A stretch of 64,000 bases of DNA from Paractinoplanes bogorensis (GCF_018829635.1 NZ_JAHKKG010000002.1:682001-746000); one strand, 5' to 3'; positions 34,439-43,044 are shown, counted from the stretch's first letter. The notes: generated by a model from the letters alone, not told the origin. Numbers and translations are program-made.

Positions 34439-35008
34439 TTACCGAGGGGTGTTCGGTGAGGTGCCGTTCTGTGAGCTGTACGCCTCGCGGTTCTCCGGCT
34501 CGTCGCTGTCGGCCGGCTCGAAGGCCGCGTCGTCAGCACCGGCCGGCGTCGTCGAGCTGATCGGCGCCGCGGGGTCGTACTCGTCCCACTGCGCGGCCCG
34601 GCGACGCTTGGCCGCGTAGGCCGCACCGATGCCGACCGCGGTGCCCAGCAGCGCGAAGCCGAGCAGCTTCGTGCCCTTGCGGCTCTGCTTCCGGCCGACC
34701 GCCTTGTTGGCCCGCTTCTGCAGCTTCTGGGCCGCCTTCTTGTTGGTCTTGGCGGCCTTCTTGGCCTTGCGCTTGCTCAGCTCGCTGGTCTGGCGAACGT
34801 TTTCGCTCGCCGCCGCGACCAGCGGAGTGATCGTCGCGACCGCGCTGTCCCACCCGCTCGAGGCCACGTCCTTGGCCTTGACCGCGGCCGGCTGCACCCG
34901 GTCGACCGCCGCCGTCAGCGTCGGCCCCACGGTCGCGCTGGTCTCCGCAGCCGCGAGCGACGCCGCACGCTTGAAGTGGTCAACACTCTGCCCGAGCTCG
35001 TTCTTCAT
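34439..35008 (-). CDS. Lysine-rich helical membrane-associated hypothetical protein
   Basis: Starting at ATG 35008 gives 189 residues; upstream starts at 35035 and 35080 remain possible. The N-terminal 85 residues are amphipathic and Ala-rich (SVDHFKRAASLAAAETSATVG...). A very basic segment follows (SKRKAKKAAKTNKKAAQKLQ...), then one membrane helix (LLGFALLGTAVGIGAAYAA, about residues 121-139). The C-terminal tail is acidic and disordered. The arrangement resembles small actinobacterial proteins of unknown function that may associate with DNA or phospholipid through the lysine ladder. No enzyme motif. Confidence 0.7.
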   Translation of the reverse strand: MKNELGQSVDHFKRAASLAAAETSATVGPTLTAAVDRVQPAAVKAKDVASSGWDSAVATITPLVAAASENVRQTSELSKRKAKKAAKTNKKAAQKLQKRANKAVGRKQSRKGTKLLGFALLGTAVGIGAAYAAKRRRAAQWDEYDPAAPISSTTPAGADDAAFEPADSDEPENREAYSSQNGTSPNTPR

Positions 35009-35207
35009 CCGCCGACTGCGGTTCTTGCGGCGCATCGTCGTGAACACCAGTGCCCACCTCCGTTGTCTTCTGCCATGCATGGTGCCCTGTTTTGGTACCC
35101 CCTCGCTGCCGCTTCAGACACATGGGGGAGGATCCGAACTGCAATGCACTGTCCAATCGCCCCGCCGAGGTACGCCACGGGGCGACCGTGACACAAGAGG
35201 AGTACCC

Positions 35208-35738
35208 GTGGCCGAGAAGCTTTACGCCATCCTGCACACCAACCATGGTGCGATCCGCCTGCAGCTCTTCCCGGATCACGCCCCGGCGACTGTGCGCAAC
35301 TTCGTGGAGCTCGCCGAGGGCACGAAGGACTACACCGACCCGCGCACCGGCCAGAAGGGCAGCGGGCCGTACTACGACGGCACGATCTCGCACCGGGTCA
35401 TCGCGGGCTTCATGATCCAGCTGGGCGACCCGACCGGCACCGGCCGCGGCGGCCCGGGCTTCCAGTTCGGTGACGAGTTCCACCCCGAGCTGTCGTTCGA
35501 CCGGCCGTACCTGCTCGCCATGGCCAACGCCGGGCCGGGCACCAACGGCTCGCAGTTCTTCATCACGGTCGCGCCGACCCCGCACCTGAACCGTCGCCAC
35601 TCGATCTTCGGCCAGGTCGCGGACGAGCAGTCGGCCAAGGTCGTCGACTCGATCGCCACCACCGCGACCGGCCCGGGCGACCGCCCGCGCGAGGACGTCA
35701 CGGTCGAGCGTGTGGAGATCGAGCGCGTCAACGACTGA
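35208..35738 (+). CDS. Cyclophilin-type peptidyl-prolyl cis-trans isomerase
   Basis: The GTG at 35208 follows AAGAGGAG, giving 176 residues with no signal peptide, so it is cytosolic. Cyclophilin landmarks are FVELAEG, YYDGTISHRVIAGFMIQLGDPTG (active-site HRV...FMIQ), GTNGSQFFITVAPTPHLN and HSIFGQVAD. It catalyses proline isomerisation and general folding. An apparent 190-codon extension upstream overlaps the minus-strand lysine-rich gene and is not used. Confidence 0.95.
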   Translation: MAEKLYAILHTNHGAIRLQLFPDHAPATVRNFVELAEGTKDYTDPRTGQKGSGPYYDGTISHRVIAGFMIQLGDPTGTGRGGPGFQFGDEFHPELSFDRPYLLAMANAGPGTNGSQFFITVAPTPHLNRRHSIFGQVADEQSAKVVDSIATTATGPGDRPREDVTVERVEIERVND

Positions 35739-35800
35739 GAGTTTCCTGACGGCGGTCTCCGCCGCGCTGGAAAGAGACTCGTTGAAGTACCGTTGATGTT

Positions 35801-36706
35801 ATGAGTGAGGCTCCCTCGACGGCTCCGGTCTGCTACCGCCATCCGTCGCGGGAGACCTACATCCGGTGCACGCGGTGCGACCGGCCGATCTGCCCCGATT
35901 GCATGAACGAGGCGTCGGTCGGTCACCAGTGCCCCGAGTGCGTGGCCGAGGGCAAGCGCACCCAGCGCCAGGCCCGCACGGCGTTCGGCGGCAGCGCGAT
36001 CGGCCGCAACGGCTACGTCACCCGCGCCCTGATCGCGATCAATGTCGTGGTGATGGTGATCTCGGCCGCGGTCGGCGGTGTGCGTGCGATCGCCGGGTCG
36101 GGCGGCTGGTTCGGCCTGATGGGCAGCCAGACCGAGGTCACTCTCTGGTCCTCGGTGCTGGGCTACGCGACGTACGGCGGAGAAGCGCACGGCATCGCCG
36201 CCGGTGAATGGTGGCGCCTGGTCACCGCGATGTTCGTGCACTACGGCGTGCTGCACCTGCTGCTCAACATGATGTTGCTCTGGCAGCTGGGCCGCTATCT
36301 CGAAGAGAAGCTGGGCCCGCTGCGCTTCGCCGCGCTCTATCTGCTGGCCGGCATCGGTGGCAACGTGGCGGCGTACCTCTTCACGCCGCAGAACGCGCAG
36401 GCCGCGGGCGCCTCGACCTCGATCTTCGGTCTGGTCCTGGCGATGATCGTGGTCAACCGCCGGCTGCGGCTCGACATCAGCCAGCTGATCCCGCTGCTCG
36501 TGGTCAACCTGATCTTCACGTTCAGCATCCCGAACGTCTCGATCGCCGGTCACATCGGCGGTCTGGTGGTCGGCGGGGCGGTCGCTTTCGTTCTCGCGTA
36601 CGCCCCCACGAAGCGCCGAAGTCAGATCCAGGCGCTCGGTTGTGCCGCCGTCTTCGTGGTGCTCATAGTCGCCGCCGTGCTCCGAACCCAGGCGATCCTG
36701 GGCTAA
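35801..36706 (+). CDS. Rhomboid-family intramembrane serine protease with N-terminal zinc-ribbon
   Basis: The 301-residue protein begins with a cysteine/histidine cluster (residues about 11-47: CYRHPSRETYIRCTRCDRPIC...CPEC), a B-box-like zinc-binding module. Six or seven membrane spans follow. Rhomboid motifs are HLLLNMMLLW (span 2 HxxxN), the catalytic Ser in GASTSIFGLVLA (GxSx) and the catalytic His in AGHIGGLVVGG. Rhomboids cleave single-span proteins within the membrane. Zinc-ribbon versions are common in actinobacteria, with unknown substrates. The stop is 13 bp from the convergent PH-like gene. Confidence 0.92.
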   Translation: MSEAPSTAPVCYRHPSRETYIRCTRCDRPICPDCMNEASVGHQCPECVAEGKRTQRQARTAFGGSAIGRNGYVTRALIAINVVVMVISAAVGGVRAIAGSGGWFGLMGSQTEVTLWSSVLGYATYGGEAHGIAAGEWWRLVTAMFVHYGVLHLLLNMMLLWQLGRYLEEKLGPLRFAALYLLAGIGGNVAAYLFTPQNAQAAGASTSIFGLVLAMIVVNRRLRLDISQLIPLLVVNLIFTFSIPNVSIAGHIGGLVVGGAVAFVLAYAPTKRRSQIQALGCAAVFVVLIVAAVLRTQAILG

Positions 36707-36719
36707 GCCGGACTCAGAG

Positions 36720-37130
36720 CTAAGCCGGGCTCACGCGCAGGTCGGCCAGCGCGGTGGCCACCTCGTCCGGGAGTTCGCCCAGGTCGTTCGCGCTGAACAG
36801 GTAGATCGCGTCGCCCGCGTCCACCTCGAGGAACTCGCTGCGCAGGCCACGGTGGCTGCGCCGATCGACCCGGATGCGCTCGATCTGGCCCCAGCCGAGG
36901 TGACGCCGGCCCAGGAAGCCGGTCACCACCGTCACGCCCTCGGCGTCGGCGGCCAGGCGCACCGGCCGCACCACGTCGCGCAGGGCCCACACCAGCAGCG
37001 CCAGCACGAGCACGGCCGCCAAGATCCAGCGCACCGGGTCGTAGCCCGCGAAGGCGACCGCGGCCACCGCCACGGCGACCGCGGCGATGACTTTGCTGAC
37101 CGGAAGAACAGGCTTGATACGCCACTGCAT
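36720..37130 (-). CDS. PH-domain (bacterial PH6-like) membrane protein
   Basis: The 136-residue protein starts at ATG 37130. Two membrane helices (residues about 10-50) are followed by a small beta-domain (about 55-136, VRLAADAEGVTVVTGFLGRRHLGWGQIERIRVDRR...). The pattern 'G(V)xVxxxFxxRxxxWxxIxxIxVxxR' is that of bacterial PH-like domains next to membrane spans. Such proteins are common in actinobacteria with unknown roles, and lipid or protein binding at the membrane is inferred. Confidence 0.8.
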   Translation of the reverse strand: MQWRIKPVLPVSKVIAAVAVAVAAVAFAGYDPVRWILAAVLVLALLVWALRDVVRPVRLAADAEGVTVVTGFLGRRHLGWGQIERIRVDRRSHRGLRSEFLEVDAGDAIYLFSANDLGELPDEVATALADLRVSPA

Positions 37131-37165
37131 CGCACCACTATGGCAGTTCGGGCTACCTTCGACGT

Positions 37166-38296
37166 ATGCGTGATGCGGTGATCGTCGGAGCGGTCCGGAC
37201 CCCGATCGGCCGGCGTAAGGGCGGGCTGGCCGAGGTACACCCGGTGGAATTGTCGGCGCACGTGCTGCGGGCGCTGGCCGAGCGGACCGGCTTCGACCCG
37301 GCCGACGTCGACGACGTGATGTGGGGCTGCGTGTCCCAGATCGCCGAGCAGTCGTGGAACATCGGGCGCAACGCCGTGCTCGCGGCCGGCTGGCCCGAGG
37401 CGGTGCCCGGCACGACCATCGACCGGCAGTGCGGGTCGAGTCAGCAGGCGCTGCACTTCGCCGCCGCGACGGTGATCTCGGGGCAGGCCGATCTGGTGGT
37501 GGCCGGCGGCGTCGAGTCGATGACCCGGGTGCCGATGGGCTCGACCGGGCAGGGCGCCGACCCGTACGGGGAAAGCATTCGGAATCGCTATGGCGTCGAC
37601 TCGTTCAACCAGGGTGTGGGCGCCGAGATGGTGGCCGAGCGGTGGGGGTTCTCCCGCACCCAGCTCGACGAATACGCGCTGACCAGCCACGCCGCGGCGG
37701 CCCGGGCCCAGGATGCCGGCGAGTTCGACGCCGAGATCGAGCCGCTGGCCGGCGTGAAGCAGGACGAGGGCATCCGCCGCGACTCGACGCTGGAGAAGCT
37801 GGCCGGGCTGAAGACGCCGTTCAAAGACGGTGGCGTGGTCACCGCGGGGTCGGCCTCGCAGATCTCGGACGGCGCGGCCGCGCTGGCCGTCACCACCTCG
37901 GAGTGGGCCGCCGCGCACGGACTGCGTCCGCTGGCCCGGGTACACACGGCCGTGATCGCCGCCGCCGACCCGGTGATCGTGCTGACCGCGCCCATCCCGG
38001 CCACGGCCAAGGTGCTGGCCCGAGCCGGTCTCAAGATCGACGACATGGGTGTGTACGAGGTCAACGAGGCGTTCGCGCCGGTGCCGCTGGCCTGGCTGGC
38101 CGAGACCGGCGCCGACCGCTCCCGGATGAATCCGCGCGGCGGGGCGATCGCCCTCGGTCACCCGCTCGGAGCATCCGGCGCGCGCATCATGACGACGATG
38201 TTGCACCACATGCGACAGTCCGGCATCAGGTATGGCCTGCAAACGATGTGTGAGGGCGCCGGCATGGCCAACGCCACGATCGTCGAGGCGTTGTAA
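37166..38296 (+). CDS. Acetyl-CoA C-acyltransferase (thiolase)
   Basis: The 376-residue protein carries all thiolase hallmarks: nucleophilic Cys in IDRQCGSSQQA (about residue 90), the VNEAFAPVPLA block, GGAIALGHPLGASGARI with the catalytic His, and the second Cys in CEGAGMANATIVE. It either degrades 3-ketoacyl-CoA or condenses acetyl-CoA. Length and motifs fit the degradative/biosynthetic family in general and do not separate them. No other beta-oxidation gene is adjacent. Confidence 0.93.
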   Translation: MRDAVIVGAVRTPIGRRKGGLAEVHPVELSAHVLRALAERTGFDPADVDDVMWGCVSQIAEQSWNIGRNAVLAAGWPEAVPGTTIDRQCGSSQQALHFAAATVISGQADLVVAGGVESMTRVPMGSTGQGADPYGESIRNRYGVDSFNQGVGAEMVAERWGFSRTQLDEYALTSHAAAARAQDAGEFDAEIEPLAGVKQDEGIRRDSTLEKLAGLKTPFKDGGVVTAGSASQISDGAAALAVTTSEWAAAHGLRPLARVHTAVIAAADPVIVLTAPIPATAKVLARAGLKIDDMGVYEVNEAFAPVPLAWLAETGADRSRMNPRGGAIALGHPLGASGARIMTTMLHHMRQSGIRYGLQTMCEGAGMANATIVEAL

Positions 38297-38354
38297 TTCC
38301 ACATTCACCGCCCGGTGGCAGCGACTTAGCCGAACGGTCGCCGTTAAACGCCAC

Positions 38355-38735
38355 ATGGACGTGTTCAACAGCACAACCAGTGGCGGCCACCGGACGATCC
38401 TCGAGCGCTGCGTCGAGCCCGGCGACGAAGCGGTGCTGGTCGCACCGTGGGAGCAGGGCAACCTGATGCTCACCCGGCGTCGCCTCGTCGTCACCCGCAA
38501 GGCCGGGATGCTGCGCCGCAAGAGCATGCACCTGAACGCGACGTTCGCGCACTTGAGCAACGTCAGCTGGAATGTGGACGCCCGGAACCGGCTCGAGGTC
38601 AGTTTGACCGCGATTGACGGCGTACGGGAAAGGTTTGTTCTTCGCCTGGCTTCTCCCGATCAGGTGCGTGAGGCCGAGGAATGCCTGCGCAGCGTGGTGA
38701 GCCCGCGCCGGGAAGATTTCGCCGCCGCGGCTTAA
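38355..38735 (+). CDS. Small cytosolic PH-like protein of unknown function
   Basis: Starting at ATG 38355 gives 126 residues. The sequence is a small beta-barrel pattern: LVAPWEQGNLMLTRRRLVVTRKAGMLRRKSMHL, then SNVSWNVDARNRLEVSLTAI and a terminal helix SPDQVREAEECLRSVV. That is the PH/GRAM-like layout also seen in the neighbouring gene at 36720-37130, but without membrane spans. No ribosome site is clear. Its last 4 bp overlap the end of the convergent transketolase gene. Confidence 0.65.
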   Translation: MDVFNSTTSGGHRTILERCVEPGDEAVLVAPWEQGNLMLTRRRLVVTRKAGMLRRKSMHLNATFAHLSNVSWNVDARNRLEVSLTAIDGVRERFVLRLASPDQVREAEECLRSVVSPRREDFAAAA

Positions 38736-39607
38736 AGCGCCAGGAACTGCCCGATCGATGCGCGCAGTCCGGCAGCGTCGAGGCCGTGGGCCCGGGCGTG
38801 ATCGCGCCAACCGCCGTAGTTGCGGACCTCGTGGCGACCGACCCCGAGATGCGTCACGCGATGCGGCCGGCCCTCGAGGGCGGCACTCACCGCGGCCGCC
38901 GACGTGCCGGCCAGATAGGGCTCGACCAGCACGACATCGCTCTCGGTGAGCGCACGCAGGCCTTCGGCGTCGAACGGGCGCGGCATGTTGGTGTAGGCGA
39001 CCGTGACATCGAGGCCGGACGTCGCCTCGAGCACCGGGTCGAGCATCGGACCCACCGCCACGACCAGCGGACCACCGCGACGCAACACCCGCAGACGACC
39101 GCCGCCGGGATAGGCCCGGTCGTTCTCCTGCTCGCTCAGCCGCACGTAGACCCGGTCGTCGTGCCGGGCCGCCTCGCGCAACATGGCCGGCACCTCGTCC
39201 CGATGGCCGGGGACGTGCACGGTCCAGCCCTCGAGCGTATCGAGCAGGGCGACGTCGCCGGGCGACTGATGGGTGTAGCCCTCCTCCGACGCGTCGTACG
39301 AGCCGCCGATGGTGACCACGACCGCGCCCGCGTCCTGGTGGCCGAGATCGAGCTTCAGTTGTTCGTACGCCCGATCCACCGCGAACGGGGCGTACGAGTG
39401 CAAAAACGGACGCAGCCCGGTGAGCGCAAGCCCACCCGCGACGCCGGCCATCAGCGCCTCCCGGATACCCACGTTGAGCACCCGGTCGGGATGCCGGTCG
39501 CGGGCACTTCTGAAGGAATCGGCGGAGATGTCGGCCAGCACCAGCGCGGTCCGCGGATCCTCGTCGAGCAGGTCGGTCGTGGTGGCGACGAACGTATCGC
39601 GCATCAT
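38732..39607 (-). CDS. Transketolase C-terminal subunit (split transketolase)
   Basis: The 291-residue protein corresponds to the pyrimidine-binding and C-terminal domains of transketolase. The catalytic glutamate is in LNVGIREALMAGVAGGLA. Other landmarks are HSYAPFAVDRAYEQLKLDLGHQ, a Gly-rich SYDASEEGYTHQSPGD and the C-terminal domain (about 180-291). It needs the partner subunit for the ThDP diphosphate site. That partner is encoded 2 bp upstream on the same strand (39610-40269). Split transketolases serve sugar or specialised-metabolite pathways. Confidence 0.88.
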   Translation of the reverse strand: MMRDTFVATTTDLLDEDPRTALVLADISADSFRSARDRHPDRVLNVGIREALMAGVAGGLALTGLRPFLHSYAPFAVDRAYEQLKLDLGHQDAGAVVVTIGGSYDASEEGYTHQSPGDVALLDTLEGWTVHVPGHRDEVPAMLREAARHDDRVYVRLSEQENDRAYPGGGRLRVLRRGGPLVVAVGPMLDPVLEATSGLDVTVAYTNMPRPFDAEGLRALTESDVVLVEPYLAGTSAAAVSAALEGRPHRVTHLGVGRHEVRNYGGWRDHARAHGLDAAGLRASIGQFLAL

Positions 39608-39609
39608 GG

Positions 39610-40269
39610 TCAGCTCCCCTTCTGGGCGACGGTCGCCACGATCAGGTTGGGGCGGTCGTGCCTCGGTCGCAGGGCCAGTTCCAGGCGGTCCCGGTCGCGG
39701 CCGTCCACAACCGACACGTCCCAGCCCGGGAAGCGGGCCGCGATGCCGCCCGGCCAGCCGTGCGTCGACGACCGGTTGTCGATGACGATCGCGGTGATCG
39801 GCAGACGGGTGGCCGCGGCGTAGGCGATGGCCTCGTGGTTGGACCCCTCGTCGAGTTCGGCGTCACCGAGGAGCACGAAGGTTCGCGTACGGGTGAAGCC
39901 CTGGGCGCGCAGCCCGAGAACCATGCCGACGCCCAGCCCGAGACCGTGCCCGAGCGATCCGGTGCCGACCTCGACGCCCGGGATCAGGACGCGGTCGGGG
40001 TGGTGGCCGAGTGGACTGTTCCACCGGCCCAGGTCGTCGAGCCACGACTCGGGGAAGAACCCCTTCGCGGCCAGCACGGCGTAGTAGGCGGCCGGCCCGT
40101 GCCCCTTGGAGAGCAGGAATCGGTCGCGGTCGGGCGCGTCGGCGGTCTCCGGGCTGATCCGCAGGATGCGGTCGTAGAGAACCCACAGCACATCGAGCGT
40201 CGAATGGGCGCTCGGCGCGTGCTTCTCGTCGCCGGTGATGCGGTGCAGCAGCTCTGCTGTCGCTGTCAT
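39610..40269 (-). CDS. Transketolase N-terminal subunit (split transketolase)
   Basis: The start is placed at ATG 40269 (219 residues). The alternative ATG 40296 lies inside the palindrome 40285-40302 and would leave no promoter space. The ThDP diphosphate domain is present: LLSKGHGPAAYYAVLA, VEVGTGSLGHGLGLGVGMVLG and the GDG-like motif LLGDAELDEGSNHEAI...ITAIVIDN. It is shorter than usual (about 270 residues). It is coupled to the C-terminal subunit (2-bp gap) and is divergent from soxR, so SoxR control is likely. Confidence 0.85.
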   Translation of the reverse strand: MTATAELLHRITGDEKHAPSAHSTLDVLWVLYDRILRISPETADAPDRDRFLLSKGHGPAAYYAVLAAKGFFPESWLDDLGRWNSPLGHHPDRVLIPGVEVGTGSLGHGLGLGVGMVLGLRAQGFTRTRTFVLLGDAELDEGSNHEAIAYAAATRLPITAIVIDNRSSTHGWPGGIAARFPGWDVSVVDGRDRDRLELALRPRHDRPNLIVATVAQKGS

Positions 40270-40284
40270 TACGCTAGGGTGCAA

Positions 40285-40302
40285 GTTGAAGTTCACTTCA
40301 AC
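40285..40302. promoter_or_regulatory. SoxR/MerR-type operator dyad
   Basis: GTTGAAGTTCACTTCAAC is a perfect 8+8-bp inverted repeat with a 2-bp centre, between soxR (40316) and the transketolase subunits (40269). MerR-family operators are 18-20 bp dyads of this type. The classical SoxR box CCTCAAGTTAACTTGAGG has the same layout. Confidence 0.75.
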
Positions 40303-40315
40303 TCAAGGGACCCCA

Positions 40316-40753
40316 ATGGAGACGCTCACCATAGGTGACTTCGCCGCCCGGAGTGGGGTGGCGCCGTCGGCTTTGCGGTATTACGAGCGCGAGGGACTGA
40401 TCCGCTCGACCCGGACGACCGGCAACCAGCGCCGCTACGAACGGGCCGAACTGCGGCGGGTCGCCTTCATCCGGATCGCCCAGCAGGTCGGCGTCTCCCT
40501 CGACGAGATCCGGGCGGCGCTGGCCGAACTGCCCGAGAACCGCACGCCGACCCGGGCCGACTGGGCCCACCTGTCCGACCGGTGGCGGCACCGGCTCGAA
40601 GAGAAGATCGCCCTGATGCAGCGTCTGCGGGACGACCTGACGGGCTGCATCGGCTGCGGATGCCTGTCGCTGCACCGCTGCAAACTGATCAACCCGAATG
40701 ACTCGCTCGCTCTCGAGGGGCCCGGCGCTCGGATCCTGCTCGAGCCGCGTTAG
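40316..40753 (+). CDS. soxR: SoxR-family redox-sensing MerR regulator
   Basis: The ATG at 40316 follows CAAGGGA, giving 145 residues. An N-terminal MerR winged helix (TIGDFAARSGVAPSALRYYEREGLI) is followed by a dimerisation helix. The SoxR 2Fe-2S signature CIGCGCLSLHRC (four cysteines, Cx2CxCx5C) sits at about residues 116-127. Family members are activated by one-electron oxidation of the cluster by redox-cycling compounds. In actinomycetes these are often their own antibiotics. The operator at 40285-40302 suggests control of soxR itself and of the divergent transketolase pair. Confidence 0.95.
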   Translation: METLTIGDFAARSGVAPSALRYYEREGLIRSTRTTGNQRRYERAELRRVAFIRIAQQVGVSLDEIRAALAELPENRTPTRADWAHLSDRWRHRLEEKIALMQRLRDDLTGCIGCGCLSLHRCKLINPNDSLALEGPGARILLEPR

Positions 40754-40757
40754 GCCC

Positions 40758-41171
40758 CTAACTCTTTCCCTGCTGCAACACCCGGATCGCATTGCCGAAC
40801 GGGTCGCGCAGGCCCATGTCGGTGCCGTAGAAGTGATCGGCCGGCTCCTGGGTGAAGTCGGTGAAGCCCTGCGCCTTGAGCGACTCGTAGAGCCCCCGTA
40901 CGTCGTCGGTGTTGAGCACCAGGCCGCTCAGGGCGCCCTTGGCGACGAGCTCGCGGATCTGCTCGGCGGTCGCGTCGTCGTGCATGGGCGGGCCGGGCTG
41001 CTCGAGCGAGATCTCGGTGCCGTCACCGCCCGGGACGCGGACGGTGAGCCAGCGGTAGGAACCCTGGGTGACGTCGTTGCCCTTCTCGAGGCCGAGCTTG
41101 CCGACGTAGAAGTCCAAGGCCTCGTCCTTGTCGAGGACGTAGATGGAGGTGACGTTCAGCTTCGTGATCAT
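40758..41171 (-). CDS. VOC-family glyoxalase/dioxygenase-like protein
   Basis: The ATG at 41171 follows GGGAAAGGGGAA, giving 137 residues. Both halves of the VOC fold are visible (TSIYVLDKDEALDFYVGKLGLEKG and GLVLNTDDVRGLYESLKAQGFTD...GTDMGLRDPFGNAIRVLQ). The DPFGN motif with acidic residues is typical of metal-binding or antibiotic-binding VOC proteins. It is the last gene of the hydrolase-TetR-AraC-VOC series. Pairing of a short AraC regulator with a VOC protein is common in actinobacteria. Confidence 0.88.
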   Translation of the reverse strand: MITKLNVTSIYVLDKDEALDFYVGKLGLEKGNDVTQGSYRWLTVRVPGGDGTEISLEQPGPPMHDDATAEQIRELVAKGALSGLVLNTDDVRGLYESLKAQGFTDFTQEPADHFYGTDMGLRDPFGNAIRVLQQGKS

Positions 41172-41221
41172 GCGATTCCCCTTTCCCCGCCACAGGCTAG
41201 GGGCAGCCTGCCGGTGATCGC

Positions 41222-41632
41222 TTATCCAAAACTGCTGGACGGCCGGTTGTACGCCATCAGGACGCACGAGGGAACCCCGTCCAGCCGGTACGCCCGTCGG
41301 TAGGCGGACGGCGTCTGGCCGACGATCCGCCGGAACGTGCGGCTGAAGGTGCCGAGGCTGGTGAAGCCCACATCGCAGCAGATGTCGGTGACGCTCCGGT
41401 CGGTCCGGCCCAGCAGGAACATCGAGCGTTCGATACGCCGGCGTTGCAGGTAGCGGTGCGGTGTCTCGCCGAAGGTGGCCCGGAAGCAGCGGCTGAAGTG
41501 GGCCGGCGACAGGAAGGCGACGGCCGCGATGGCCCGTACGTCGAGGGGTTCGGCGTAGGCCCGGTCGATCGCGTCGCGGGCGCGCAACAGCCGCCGATTG
41601 AGCTGCTCAACCTCCCGACTCACGCCGGTCAT
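41222..41632 (-). CDS. Short AraC-family DNA-binding protein (HTH domain only)
   Basis: The 136-residue protein consists almost only of the two-HTH AraC domain: RAIAAVAFLSPAHFSRCFRATFGETPHRYLQRRRIERSM and the second HTH SVTDICCDVGFTSLGTFSRTFRRIVGQTPSAYR. There is no ligand-binding domain, so activity depends on level or on a partner protein. It starts 1 nt after the TetR stop codon on the same strand and is followed after 50 nt by the VOC gene. Confidence 0.92.
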   Translation of the reverse strand: MTGVSREVEQLNRRLLRARDAIDRAYAEPLDVRAIAAVAFLSPAHFSRCFRATFGETPHRYLQRRRIERSMFLLGRTDRSVTDICCDVGFTSLGTFSRTFRRIVGQTPSAYRRAYRLDGVPSCVLMAYNRPSSSFG

Positions 41633-41633
41633 G

Positions 41634-42218
41634 CTAGGTCAGGCGGCCATACGTCGGCTTCGTGGTCAGGCCTCGGTCGATGAAGTCGACTATCCAGTTG
41701 AAGCTCTCGTCGACGTCGGTGTCCATTTCGAAGCCGCCCGCGGCCTGGATCGTCGCGAAGCCGTGGAAGAGGCTGCGCAGCAACCGCAGCGCGTGCACGG
41801 TGTCGGCCGGGTCGATGTCGTAGCCGATCAGGACCGCGGCCAGCGATTCGAGCACCCGCCCGCCCGCGATGGCCAGCGGATCGTCCGGCCCGGTCACGGC
41901 GAGGCGTACCGTGGCCGCGTACCGCCCGGGGTGTTCGATGATGTAGTTCCGCATGGTGTGCGCCGCCGCGGCCAGGGCGTCGCGCCCGGATCGGCCCTGC
42001 AACGCGGAGCGCAGCTGGTCGCCCAGTTCCTCGGCCACCAGCAGGGCGATCCGCCGGTTGAGGTCGGCCTGCGAGTCGATGTGCTTGTAGAGCGACGGCG
42101 CCCGTACGCCGAGCCGCTCGGCCAGCGCCCCCATGGTCACGTTGGCCAGCCCGACCTCGTCGGCCAGCCCGGCCGCGGCGAGGGTCACGGCGGCCGGGTC
42201 GAGTCCGGCCCTAGGCAC
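41634..42218 (-). CDS. TetR-family transcriptional repressor
   Basis: The GTG at 42216-42218 gives 194 residues. The N-terminal HTH covers residues about 20-60 (TMGALAERLGVRAPSLYKHID). The C-terminal ligand domain belongs to the TetR_C WHG-like group (GRYAATVRLAVTGPDDPLAI...LLRSLFHGFATIQAAGGFEM). The start overlaps the end of the hydrolase gene by 8 nt, so the genes are coupled. The natural operators are probably the twin GCTAA-N5-TTAGC sites at 43062-43096. Confidence 0.92.
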   Translation of the reverse strand: MPRAGLDPAAVTLAAAGLADEVGLANVTMGALAERLGVRAPSLYKHIDSQADLNRRIALLVAEELGDQLRSALQGRSGRDALAAAAHTMRNYIIEHPGRYAATVRLAVTGPDDPLAIAGGRVLESLAAVLIGYDIDPADTVHALRLLRSLFHGFATIQAAGGFEMDTDVDESFNWIVDFIDRGLTTKPTYGRLT

Positions 42219-43044
42219 GGGCGTACGCCTTGAGGAACGGGAGCAGCCGGGCGACGGTCTCGTCCGGGAACTGGGTGTGCGGGTAATGGCCGGCCCCCTC
42301 GATCACCTCGAGCTGCCCGAGACCGGCCGCCAGCTCAGCCACGATCGCCTCCCCCTCGGCCCGCGGGCTGACCCAGTCGGGGTCGAGTGAACCTTCGATG
42401 ATCAGCACCGGGCAGCGCACGTTGCCCAGCTGCGCCCCGGCGTCGGTGGCCGGCGTCTGACCCATCTTCTGCAGCGCCTTCATCCGGCCCGGCTCGGCCA
42501 GGCTGTCCGCGTTGCGCCGCAGCTGGTTGTCCCAGTCGGCCGGCTTGCGCCCGGGGAAGGCCAGGTCGAGGTAGCGGTGCCACCACTTCACGCTACCCAG
42601 CACGGCCATCAGGCCCAGCCGCGTCATGCCCGACCGGTAGGACTTCACCCGCAGGTCACCCAGTTGGAACGCCAGCTTGCGGGTGAACGGCGCGATCTCG
42701 ACGATGCCCTCGATCAGCTCGGGGGCCTGCGCGGCGGCCACGGTGGCGGCGCCGCCCGAGATCGACTGCCCGACGATCACTGCCGGTCCGCCCAAGTGAC
42801 GCACCACCGCGAGAAGATCACCGGCGATGTCCGTACGCGTGTAGGACGGCCAGACGGCGCTCGACTCGCCGCAGCCGCGCAGGTCGACGTTGGCGACCCG
42901 GTAGCCGGCGGCGACCAGTTGCGGGACGACGAAGCGGTAGGACTCGCGGGTGTCGCCCATGCCGTGCGCGAGCACGACCAGCGGCCCCGCCCCGGTCACC
43001 TCGTACGCGATCGTGCCGCCGTCGATTTTCAGGAACTCGGTCAT
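42211..43044 (-). CDS. Alpha/beta-hydrolase (esterase or lactonase type)
   Basis: The ATG at 43044 follows GGAGG, giving 277 residues. Alpha/beta-hydrolase landmarks are the oxyanion motif VVLAHGMGDTRESYRF, DLRGCGESS, the nucleophile elbow GQSISGG (Ser, about residue 95), acidic IIEGSLDPDWVSP, and the terminal His in IEGAGHYPHTQFP. It is the first gene of the operon whose next gene is a TetR repressor, so the repressor ligand is likely a substrate or product of this hydrolase (inference). No secretion signal. Confidence 0.9.
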   Translation of the reverse strand: MTEFLKIDGGTIAYEVTGAGPLVVLAHGMGDTRESYRFVVPQLVAAGYRVANVDLRGCGESSAVWPSYTRTDIAGDLLAVVRHLGGPAVIVGQSISGGAATVAAAQAPELIEGIVEIAPFTRKLAFQLGDLRVKSYRSGMTRLGLMAVLGSVKWWHRYLDLAFPGRKPADWDNQLRRNADSLAEPGRMKALQKMGQTPATDAGAQLGNVRCPVLIIEGSLDPDWVSPRAEGEAIVAELAAGLGQLEVIEGAGHYPHTQFPDETVARLLPFLKAYARA

